Source: Ancylobacter dichloromethanicus (GTDB lineage Bacteria; Pseudomonadota; Alphaproteobacteria; Rhizobiales; Xanthobacteraceae). Taken from it: a stretch of 64,000 bases of DNA. Both the position numbers and the translations under genes were made by a program. The first letter of the stretch is position 1. Every line of letters starts with the position of its first letter. Shown here in pieces: positions 35,293 to 43,037 of this stretch. The notes below the pieces were generated by a model. That model was not told where the DNA came from and made no database searches. It saw nothing but the letters and a program-made list of their open reading frames with translations. The stretch covers positions 1-64,000 of the forward strand of contig NZ_JAHBGC010000047.1 of assembly GCF_018390645.1 (NCBI RefSeq), given 5' to 3'.

Positions 35293-36618
35293 ATGATCGA
35301 TACGCCGACCCGCCATCCGCTCGACCGCCTTTCCCGCCGCTCCTTTCTCAAGGCTTCCGCCGCCACCCTCGGCGTCGCCGCCGCCCTCCCGGGTGTCGGC
35401 CTTGTCCTGCCCGGCGGCGTGCCCCATGCCGCCGCCGCCGGGCCCGAGACCACACGCGTCGTCCTCGGCTACATCGCCCTGACCGATGCGGCACCGCTTA
35501 TCATCGCCCAGGAAAAGGGTCTTTTCGCCAAGCATGGGCTGCCTGATGCCGAGGTGCTCAAACAGGCCTCCTGGGGCGCGACGCGCGACAACCTCGTGCT
35601 CGGCAGCGAGAGCAATGGCATCGACGGTGCGCATATCCTCACGCCGATGCCGTATCTCATGTCGACCGGCAAGGTGACGCAGAACAACGTGCCGACGCCG
35701 ATGTATGTCCTGGCCCGGCTAAATTACAACAGCCAGGGCATTTCGGTCGCCGCCGACTATGCCGAGCTGAAGGCAACCACGGACGCCTCACCCCTCAAGG
35801 CCGCCTTCGCGGCGAAGCGGGCCGCCGGCAAGGACATCAAGGTGGCGATGACCTTTCCGGGCGGCACCCATGATCTGTGGCTGCGCTACTGGCTGGCGAG
35901 CGCCGGCATCGACCCGGACAAGGACGTCTCGACCATCGTCGTGCCGCCGCCGCAGATGGTGGCGAACATGAAGGTCGGCAACATGGACGCCTTCTGCGTC
36001 GGCGAGCCGTGGAACGAGCAGCTCGTCAATCAGGGCATCGGCTACACCGCCTGCACGACGGGCGAATTGTGGATGAACCACCCGGAAAAGGCACTCGGCA
36101 TGCGCGCCGCCTGGGTCGACAGGAACCCGAACGCGGCGCGCGCCCTGCTGATGGCGGTCATGGAAGCCCAGCAATGGTGCGACGAGATGGCCAACAAGGA
36201 CGAGATGGCCCAGATCCTCGGCCGCCGCCAGTGGTTCAACGTGCCGGCCAAGGATGTCGTCGGCCGTCTCAAGGGCGACATCAACTATGGCAACGGGCGC
36301 GTCGTCACCGGCAGCGACCTCTACATGAAGTTCTGGAAGGACAACGTCTCCTACCCCTTCAAGAGCCATGACGCCTGGTTCGTCACCGAGGACATACGCT
36401 GGGGCAAGTTCGAGCCGGAAACCGACGTCAGGGCCTTGGTGAACGCGGTCAACCGCGAGGATCTCTGGCGCGAGGCGGCGTCCGCGCTGGGCATCGCGGC
36501 GGCGGACATGCCGGCCTCGACCTCGCGCGGCAAGGAAATATTCTTCGACGGCAAAGTATTCGATCCCGACGACCCGTCGGCCTATCTGGCCAGCCTCGGT
36601 ATCAAGCGCATCGCGTGA
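35293..36618 (+). CDS. nrtA: Nitrate ABC transporter substrate-binding protein
   Basis: This 441-residue protein has a twin-arginine leader (SRRSFLK at 14-20) and the CmpA/NrtA family body (GYIALTDAAPLI, SWGATRDNLVLG, CVGEPWNEQLVNQGIG). It binds nitrate or nitrite in the periplasm and delivers it to the permease encoded next. A Tat leader is usual in this family. It is the first gene after the antitermination leader, so transport and reduction genes downstream are probably under the same nitrogen-limited, nitrate-induced control. Confidence 0.92.
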   Translation: MIDTPTRHPLDRLSRRSFLKASAATLGVAAALPGVGLVLPGGVPHAAAAGPETTRVVLGYIALTDAAPLIIAQEKGLFAKHGLPDAEVLKQASWGATRDNLVLGSESNGIDGAHILTPMPYLMSTGKVTQNNVPTPMYVLARLNYNSQGISVAADYAELKATTDASPLKAAFAAKRAAGKDIKVAMTFPGGTHDLWLRYWLASAGIDPDKDVSTIVVPPPQMVANMKVGNMDAFCVGEPWNEQLVNQGIGYTACTTGELWMNHPEKALGMRAAWVDRNPNAARALLMAVMEAQQWCDEMANKDEMAQILGRRQWFNVPAKDVVGRLKGDINYGNGRVVTGSDLYMKFWKDNVSYPFKSHDAWFVTEDIRWGKFEPETDVRALVNAVNREDLWREAASALGIAAADMPASTSRGKEIFFDGKVFDPDDPSAYLASLGIKRIA

Positions 36619-36675
36619 CGCCGCCGCCGCGCGCAGGGCGCGCGGATGCCCGACCTCCCGCCACCGGAGCCTGCC

Positions 36676-37593
36676 ATGTCCATGACGGCACTCAGTCCGA
36701 CCCTCGATCCCGCTCGCCACGATGAGGGCGCCCCCGTTCCCGCCACGAAGAGCGCCCGCATCGTGCGGCTGAAGCCCGTGCCCGGGCGGGGCGTCCGCGC
36801 CCGCCTGCTCACTCGGGCCCGCGGGCTCGCGGCCGCGGTGGTGCCGCCCGCCGTGGTCATCGCGCTGCTGCTCGGCATCTGGCAGCTTCTCTGCTCCGGA
36901 CCGGGCGCGACACTGCCGCCGCCCTCCACCATCTGGCTCGATTCCTACGACCTGATCGTCGACCCGTTCTTCGTCTACGGGCCGCAGGACATCGGGCTGG
37001 GCTGGCGGGTGCTGGTCTCGCTGCAGCGCGTCGCCATCGGCTTCGGCCTGGCGGCGGTGGCCGGCATCCTGATCGGCGTGCTCATCGGCCAGTCGGTGTG
37101 GGCGACGCGCGGGCTCGACCCGCTGTTCCAGGTGCTGCGCACCGTGCCGCCGCTCGCCTGGCTGCCGATCGCGCTCGCCGCGTTCCGCGACAGCAACCCC
37201 TCGGCGATCTTCGTGATCTTCATCACCGCGATCTGGCCGGTGATCATCAACACCTCGGTCGGCGTGCGCAACATCCCGCAGGACTATCGCAACGTTGCGG
37301 CGGTGCTGCGGCTCAACCCGCTGGAATTCCTGGTGAAGATCATGCTGCCGGCGGCGGCGCCCTACATCTTCACCGGGCTGCGCATCGGCATCGGCCTGTC
37401 CTGGCTCGCCATCGTGGCGGCGGAGATGCTGACCGGGGGCGTGGGCATCGGCTTCTTCATCTGGGACGCGTGGAACTCCTCGCGCCTGTCCGACATCATC
37501 GTGGCGCTGGTCTATATCGGCGTGGTCGGCTTCGTGCTCGACCGCCTCGTCGCCGGCATCGGCGCCTTCGTCACCCGCGGCACGGCCGCCTGA
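36676..37593 (+). CDS. nrtB: Nitrate ABC transporter permease
   Basis: This 305-residue permease has about six membrane helices and the binding-protein-dependent transport signature with the EAA loop near the middle (AAVLRLNPLEFLVKIMLPAAAPYIFTG). The N-terminal 60 residues are cytoplasmic and basic. I chose the ATG at 36676 behind a GGAG site; an ATG at 36646 in frame lacks one. It forms the pore for nitrate uptake with the ATPase encoded 10 bases downstream. Confidence 0.9.
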   Translation: MSMTALSPTLDPARHDEGAPVPATKSARIVRLKPVPGRGVRARLLTRARGLAAAVVPPAVVIALLLGIWQLLCSGPGATLPPPSTIWLDSYDLIVDPFFVYGPQDIGLGWRVLVSLQRVAIGFGLAAVAGILIGVLIGQSVWATRGLDPLFQVLRTVPPLAWLPIALAAFRDSNPSAIFVIFITAIWPVIINTSVGVRNIPQDYRNVAAVLRLNPLEFLVKIMLPAAAPYIFTGLRIGIGLSWLAIVAAEMLTGGVGIGFFIWDAWNSSRLSDIIVALVYIGVVGFVLDRLVAGIGAFVTRGTAA

Positions 37594-37603
37594 GGAGGGT
37601 TCG

Positions 37604-38398
37604 ATGAGCGCCTATCTCAAGCTCGATCACATCGACAAGTCCTTCACCCGCGGCGGCACCGTCACCGCGGTGCTCAAGGATGTCAGTCTCGACGTCGCCA
37701 AGGGCGAGTACATTTCCATCATCGGCCATTCGGGCTGCGGCAAGTCGACCTTGCTGAACATCGTCGCCGGACTGACCACCGTCACCGCCGGCGGGGTCAT
37801 CCTCGACGGGCGCGAGGTGAACAGCCCCGGCCCGGACCGTGCCGTGGTGTTCCAGAACCATTCGCTGCTGCCCTGGCTGTCGGTCTACGACAATGTGCGG
37901 CTGGCCGTGGACAAGGTCTTCTCCGGCGCGCGCAGCCGCGCCGAGCGGCACGACTGGACCCTGCACAATCTCGACCTGGTGCAGATGGGGCATGCCCGCG
38001 AGCAGCGTCCGTCGGAGATTTCCGGCGGCATGAAGCAGCGCGTCGGCATTGCCCGCGCCTTGGCGATGGAGCCCAAGGTTCTCCTGCTCGACGAGCCGTT
38101 CGGCGCGCTGGACGCGCTCACCCGCGCGCATCTGCAGGATTCGGTCATGCAGATCCACGCCACCCTCGGCAATACGGTGCTGATGATCACCCACGACGTG
38201 GACGAGGCCGTGCTGCTGTCCGACCGCATCGTGATGATGACCAACGGCCCGTCCGCCTGCATCGGCGACGTTCTCGACGTGCCGCTGAAACGCCCGCGCC
38301 GCCGGCTCGATCTGGTCGCCGACCCGGCCTATCTGGCCTGCCGCGAGGCGGTGCTGAAGTTCCTCTACGAGCGCCACCGCTTCGTCGACGCGGCGTGA
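37604..38398 (+). CDS. nrtC: Nitrate ABC transporter ATP-binding protein
   Basis: This 264-residue ATPase has Walker A GHSGCGKST near 45, signature ISGGMKQR, Walker B LLLDEPF and the switch His in MITHDVDE. It is a short NrtD-like protein without the extra NrtA-like domain of cyanobacterial NrtC. A strong GAGGAGGG ribosome-binding site precedes the start. It energises nitrate import with the preceding permease. Confidence 0.92.
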   Translation: MSAYLKLDHIDKSFTRGGTVTAVLKDVSLDVAKGEYISIIGHSGCGKSTLLNIVAGLTTVTAGGVILDGREVNSPGPDRAVVFQNHSLLPWLSVYDNVRLAVDKVFSGARSRAERHDWTLHNLDLVQMGHAREQRPSEISGGMKQRVGIARALAMEPKVLLLDEPFGALDALTRAHLQDSVMQIHATLGNTVLMITHDVDEAVLLSDRIVMMTNGPSACIGDVLDVPLKRPRRRLDLVADPAYLACREAVLKFLYERHRFVDAA

Positions 38399-38407
38399 GG
38401 GCATCCC

Positions 38408-39664
38408 ATGCAACGCGAAGCCCTTCTCATCATCGGCAACGGCATGGCCGCCACGCGCCTCTGCGCGGAGTTGAGCACCCTCGCGCCGGGCCGGTTCGAC
38501 ATCACCATCGTCGGGGCGGAACCGCACCCGGCCTATAACCGGGTGCTGCTGTCCTCGCTGCTGGCCGGCGAGATCGGCGCGGCGGACATCGAGCTGCACC
38601 CGGCCGAATGGTGGCAGGCGCGCGGCGTGAGCGTGCGCACCGGATGTGCGGTGGACGCCATCGACACCGCCACGCGGCGGGTCCGCCTGGCGGATGGCGC
38701 GGTGCTGCCCTACACGTCGCTGGTCCTCGCCACCGGCTCGCAGGCCATCCGCCTGCCGGTACCGGGGATGGAGCTCGACGGCGTGACGACCTTTCGCGAC
38801 CGCGCCGATGTCGACAGCCTGCTCGCCGCCGCCCGCCCGGGCCGCCGGGCGGTCGTCATCGGCGGCGGGCTGCTCGGGCTGGAGGCCGCCACCGGGCTCG
38901 CCGCCGCCGGGGTCGAGACCGCCGTCGTCCATCTCGCCGACCGCCTGATGGAGCGCCAGCTGGACGCGCCGGCCGCAAGCTTGCTCCGGCGCGCGGTCGA
39001 GGCGCGCGGCATCGCCGTGCATCTGGGCGCCTCGACCGCGCGGATCGAGGGTACCACCCGGGCCGAGGCGCTGCACCTCGCCGATGGCCGGTGCCTGCCG
39101 GCCGATCTCGTCGTCGTCGCCTGCGGCGTGCGCCCGCAGGCCGAATTGGCCCGCGCCGCCGGCATCGCCTGTGGGCGCGGTGTGCTGGTCGATGACGGGC
39201 TCGCCACCGACGCGCCGGGCATCTACGCCATCGGCGAATGCGCCGAGCATCGCGGCGAGGTCTACGGGCTGGTCGAGCCGGCCTATGAGCAGGCGCGGGT
39301 GCTGGCCGCCCGGCTGGCCGGCGGTGCGGAGAGCGCGGCCACCTATGCCGGCAGCGTCATCGCGACCAACCTCAAGGTCTCCGGCGTGCGGGTGTTTTCC
39401 GCCGGCGATTTCACCGGCGACGCCGCCACCCAGGACATCGTGCTCGCCGATAGCGGTGCCGCGCACTACCGCCGGCTGGTGCTGCGCGAGGACGCCCACG
39501 CCACCCGCCTGGTCGGCGCCGTGCTGTTCGGCGATACGGCCGACGGCCCGTACTACCTCGAGCTGATCCGCTCGGGACGCGACATAGGCGGCGAGCGGGC
39601 CGACATCGCCTTCGGCCCTCCCGGCGCTTTCCCAACCCCGATCCTCGACAGGGAGGCCGCGTGA
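38408..39664 (+). CDS. NAD(P)/FAD-dependent oxidoreductase of nitrate assimilation
   Basis: This 418-residue flavoprotein matches the N-terminal half of NirB and the NasB-type electron-transfer subunits: FAD-binding IIGNGMAATR at the start, NAD-binding GGGLLGLEAA near 155 and the second FAD motif GIYAIGECAEH near 275. The C-terminal 130 residues are the usual regulatory domain. It lacks the 2Fe-2S and siroheme domains of NirB. In this operon it probably passes electrons from NAD(P)H to the nitrate reductase NasA. Its stop overlaps the next start by one base. Confidence 0.87.
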   Translation: MQREALLIIGNGMAATRLCAELSTLAPGRFDITIVGAEPHPAYNRVLLSSLLAGEIGAADIELHPAEWWQARGVSVRTGCAVDAIDTATRRVRLADGAVLPYTSLVLATGSQAIRLPVPGMELDGVTTFRDRADVDSLLAAARPGRRAVVIGGGLLGLEAATGLAAAGVETAVVHLADRLMERQLDAPAASLLRRAVEARGIAVHLGASTARIEGTTRAEALHLADGRCLPADLVVVACGVRPQAELARAAGIACGRGVLVDDGLATDAPGIYAIGECAEHRGEVYGLVEPAYEQARVLAARLAGGAESAATYAGSVIATNLKVSGVRVFSAGDFTGDAATQDIVLADSGAAHYRRLVLREDAHATRLVGAVLFGDTADGPYYLELIRSGRDIGGERADIAFGPPGAFPTPILDREAA

Positions 39665-41448
39665 TGGGCGCCGAATTCTCTCCGGAACAGAAGCGCTATC
39701 TCGAAGGCTTCGTCGCCGGCATCGCCGCCACCCGCGCGTCCGGCGGGCTGGGCGCGGCCGCACCGTCGCCAGCTGCGGCGACGCCCGAGCCCGTCGGCCC
39801 CGATGCCGCCGCCCATCGGGCCATGGCGCGCACCGAGGCGCAGGGCCGCAAGCTGGTCAATGAAGAGAAGATCAAGCGCGAGGAACTCGGCCTCGATTCC
39901 TATGCCCGCATGAAGCAGCACGCGCGCGAGGGTGTGTTCCCGAAGGGCGGCGACGTGTTCCGGTGGAAGTTCCACGGCCTGTTCTACGTCGCGCCGACGC
40001 AGGACAGCTACATGTGCCGCCTGCGCATTCCCAACGGCATTCTCAGCCACTGGCAGTTCGCCGGCATCGCCGACATCGCCGCGCGGCATGCCGGCGGCTA
40101 CAGCGACGTGACCACGCGGGCCAATCTCCAGCTCCGCGAGATTCCGGCCGGCGATGGCCCCATCGTGCTGGAGAAGCTGGTCGGCCTGGGGCTCACCTCG
40201 CGCGGCTCGGGGGCGGACAATATCCGCAACGTCACCGGTTCGCCCACCGCCGGCATCGACCCCCAGGAGTTGCTCGACACCCGCCCCTATGCGCTGGAGT
40301 GGCACCATCACATCCTGGCCGACCGCTCGCTCTACGGCCTGCCGCGCAAGTTCAACGTCGCCTTCGACGGCGGCGGCGCCGTCGGCGCGCTGGAGGACAC
40401 CAACGATATCGGCTTCCAGGCGGTGGCGGTGGCGCCGGGCCATGGGGTGGCCGAAGGGGTGTGGTTCCGGCTCGTCCTCGGCGGCATTACCGGCCATCTC
40501 GACCTCGCCCGCGATACCGGCGTGATCGTGCCGCAGGCCGACGCCACCCGTGTCGCCGACGCCATCGTGCGGGTCTTCATCGAGCATGGCGACCGCACCG
40601 ACCGCCGTAAGGCGCGGCTGAAATATGTGCTCGACGCCTGGGGCTTCGAGAAATTCCTCGCCGCCACCGAGGCGGTTCTCGGCGAAAAGCTGGCGCGCGT
40701 GCCGCCGCAGGCCGTGGCGCCCCGCCCGGCGGTGGACCGGTTCGGCCATGTCGGCGTGCACCGGCAGGCGCAGCCCGGTCTCAACTGGGTCGGGGTGGTG
40801 CTGCCGCTCGGCCGGATGAGTGTCGCGCAGATGCACGGCCTCGCCGCCATCGCGCGGGATCTCGGCGATGGCGACCTGCGCCTGACGGTGTGGCAGAATC
40901 TCATCCTCTCCGGCATCGCCGAGGCCGATGTGGCGCTGGTGGAGGCGGCGCTGGAAGCGCTCGGCCTGACCGCGCGGGCGAGTGCCATCCGGGCGGGCCT
41001 GGTGGCCTGCACCGGGGCGGCGGGCTGCAAGTTCGGCAATGCCGACACCAAGGCCACCGCCGAAGCCATCGCCCGGCATTGCGAAAGCCGGGTCGACGTC
41101 GATCTGCCGGTCAACATCCACGTCACCGGCTGCCATCATTCCTGCGCGCAGCATTACATCGGCGATATCGGCCTGGTCGGGGCCCGCGTGCCGGTGAATG
41201 AGGAAGGCGACACCGTCGCCGGCTACCATGTCGTGGTCGGCGGCGGCTTCGGCTCCGATGCCGCCATCGCCCGCGAAGTGTGGCGCGACGTGCGCGCCGA
41301 AGATGCGCCGCAGCATGTCGAGGCCCTGCTCAGGACATGGCTGGCCCACCGCGCCGACGCCAGTGAAACCTTAGCCGGCTTCTCACGACGCCATGAGCCG
41401 GACGTTCTGCGCGCGCTGGTGGCGGCCGGGCCGGAGCAGCCCCGATGA
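39664..41448 (+). CDS. nirA: Assimilatory nitrite reductase, NirA type
   Basis: This 594-residue enzyme belongs to the siroheme and 4Fe-4S nitrite/sulfite reductases and reduces nitrite to ammonium with six electrons. It has two half-domain repeats; the cluster ligands are C449-x5-C455 (ACTGAAGCKFG) and C490-x3-C494 (GCHHSCAQH). Overall sequence and the position between nitrate transport and nitrate reductase genes favour nitrite over sulfite. An N-terminal 60-residue Ala/Pro-rich extension precedes the fold. The ATG at 39664 shares a base with the previous stop; a GTG one codon earlier is possible. It overlaps the following reductase gene by ATGA. Confidence 0.9.
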   Translation: MGAEFSPEQKRYLEGFVAGIAATRASGGLGAAAPSPAAATPEPVGPDAAAHRAMARTEAQGRKLVNEEKIKREELGLDSYARMKQHAREGVFPKGGDVFRWKFHGLFYVAPTQDSYMCRLRIPNGILSHWQFAGIADIAARHAGGYSDVTTRANLQLREIPAGDGPIVLEKLVGLGLTSRGSGADNIRNVTGSPTAGIDPQELLDTRPYALEWHHHILADRSLYGLPRKFNVAFDGGGAVGALEDTNDIGFQAVAVAPGHGVAEGVWFRLVLGGITGHLDLARDTGVIVPQADATRVADAIVRVFIEHGDRTDRRKARLKYVLDAWGFEKFLAATEAVLGEKLARVPPQAVAPRPAVDRFGHVGVHRQAQPGLNWVGVVLPLGRMSVAQMHGLAAIARDLGDGDLRLTVWQNLILSGIAEADVALVEAALEALGLTARASAIRAGLVACTGAAGCKFGNADTKATAEAIARHCESRVDVDLPVNIHVTGCHHSCAQHYIGDIGLVGARVPVNEEGDTVAGYHVVVGGGFGSDAAIAREVWRDVRAEDAPQHVEALLRTWLAHRADASETLAGFSRRHEPDVLRALVAAGPEQPR

Positions 41449-43037
41449 ATGCGCCCATGCCGATGCCACCCACCGTCACCCTTATGCCGGAAACCGCGCC
41501 CTTCAGCGAAGAGCAGCGCGCCTGGCTCAACGGCTTCTTCGCCGCCGTGCTGGCCCCGGCGGCGCCCGCCGCCGGCGCCGCCATGGACGTCGCGGCCCTC
41601 GCGCCGCCGGAGGATGACGGCGCGCCGTGGCACGATCCGGCCATGCCGCTCGACGAGCGCATGAGCCTTGCCGAAGGGCGCCCGCTGCCCCGGCGCATGA
41701 TGGCGGCGATGGCGCAGCAGGATTGCGGCCAGTGCGGCTATGTCTGCGAGAGCTACGCCGCCGCGCTTGCCGCCGGCACCGAGAGCAAGCTCAACCTCTG
41801 CGCGCCCGGCGGCAAGGAAACGGCGCGCATGCTGAAGGCGCTGGCGCAGGAGCGCGGCGCGGCCCCTGTGCCGGCGGCAGCCGGCGAGAGCCTCGATGCC
41901 GCTCCCCCGATTCCGGCGGGAGCGCCGGGGAGTTCCCGCGATAACCCCGCTCTCGTCCGTCTGGCCGGCCGCTATCGGCTGAACGGCGCCGCCTCCGAAA
42001 AGGAAACCTGGCACATCGACATCGATCTCGGCGAAGCGGGGCCGGACTACGCGGTCGGCGACAGCTTCGGCATTTTCCCCGAGAACGATCCCGCCCTGGT
42101 CGAGAGGGTGCTGGCCGCCATCGGCGCCGATGCGCACGAACCGGTCGAAGGCCGTCCCATCGCCGCCGTCCTCGCCCGCGATGTCGCGCTCGGCGCGGCC
42201 CCGGACGGGCTGTTCCAGCTTCTCACCTACCTCACCAGCGGCGAGGCCCGGCGCAAGGCCCGCGCCCTCGCGGCCGGCGAGGACCCCGATGGCGACGCCG
42301 CCTCGCTCGATGTGCTGGCGGCGCTGGAGAAGTTCGGCCGGCCCGCCATCCCCGCCGAGGTTCTGCTGGAGGCGCTGGAGCCGATGCAGCCGCGCCTCTA
42401 CTCGATCTCGTCCAGCCCGAAGGCGACGCCCGGCCGGCTGTCGCTGACCGTGGATGCTGTGCGCTATCGCGTGGGCTCGCGGCTGCGGCTCGGGGTCGGG
42501 TCGACCTTCCTGTCGGCGCGCCTCGACCCCGCGACGCCGATGCGCGCCTATGTGCAGAAGGCGCACGGCTTCGCCTTGCCCGCCGACCCCTCGACGCCGG
42601 TCGTCATGGTTGGGCCGGGAACCGGGATCGCGCCGTTCCGGGCCTTTCTCTGGGAGCGCATGGCGACCAAGGCGCCGGGGCGCAACTGGCTGTTCTTCGG
42701 CCATCAGCGCAGCGCCTGCGACTTCTTCTACGAGGATGAACTCACCGGCATGCGCGCCGGCGGGCACCTCACCCGCCTGACGCTGGCCTGGTCCCGCGAC
42801 GGGGCGGAGAAGGTCTATGTGCAGGATCGCATGCGCGAGGTCGGCGCCGACCTGTTCGCCTGGCTTGAGCAAGGTGCCCATTTCTACATCTGCGGCGACG
42901 CCAGGCGGATGGCGAAGGATGTCGAGCGGGCGCTGGTCGATGTCGTGTCCGCGCATGGCGGGCGAACCACCGACGCGGCGATGGCCTATGTCGCGGCCTT
43001 GAAGAAGGCCGGACGCTATCAGGCGGATGTCTACTGA
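41445..43037 (+). CDS. FeS-flavin reductase, probable NirA electron donor
   Basis: This 530-residue protein resembles the FAD/NADPH half of sulfite reductase CysJ (FAD motif RLYSISSSP near 325, NADP motif GPGTGIAPFRAF near 392, C-terminal aromatic Tyr) but has no FMN flavodoxin domain. In its place, residues 85-125 carry C94-x2-C97-x3-C101-x17-C119, the four-cysteine pattern of RnfB-type 4Fe-4S domains. I infer that it takes electrons from NADPH through FAD to the cluster and on to the NirA-type reductase encoded just before. Annotation pipelines usually call such proteins sulfite reductase alpha subunit. Confidence 0.82.
   Translation: MNAPMPMPPTVTLMPETAPFSEEQRAWLNGFFAAVLAPAAPAAGAAMDVAALAPPEDDGAPWHDPAMPLDERMSLAEGRPLPRRMMAAMAQQDCGQCGYVCESYAAALAAGTESKLNLCAPGGKETARMLKALAQERGAAPVPAAAGESLDAAPPIPAGAPGSSRDNPALVRLAGRYRLNGAASEKETWHIDIDLGEAGPDYAVGDSFGIFPENDPALVERVLAAIGADAHEPVEGRPIAAVLARDVALGAAPDGLFQLLTYLTSGEARRKARALAAGEDPDGDAASLDVLAALEKFGRPAIPAEVLLEALEPMQPRLYSISSSPKATPGRLSLTVDAVRYRVGSRLRLGVGSTFLSARLDPATPMRAYVQKAHGFALPADPSTPVVMVGPGTGIAPFRAFLWERMATKAPGRNWLFFGHQRSACDFFYEDELTGMRAGGHLTRLTLAWSRDGAEKVYVQDRMREVGADLFAWLEQGAHFYICGDARRMAKDVERALVDVVSAHGGRTTDAAMAYVAALKKAGRYQADVY

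Noticed and set aside
37571..39763. A 730-codon open frame on the minus strand opposite the nitrate operon
   Set aside because: It is antisense to the nitrate ATPase and flavoprotein genes, both of which carry full family motifs. Its composition is repetitive Gly/Ala/Arg/His as in other shadows.
39664..43037. Sulfite rather than nitrite reduction for the siroheme enzyme and its flavin partner
   Set aside because: The partner resembles CysJ, but the genes overlap within a nitrate transport and NasA operon under a NasT-type leader, so nitrite is much more likely.
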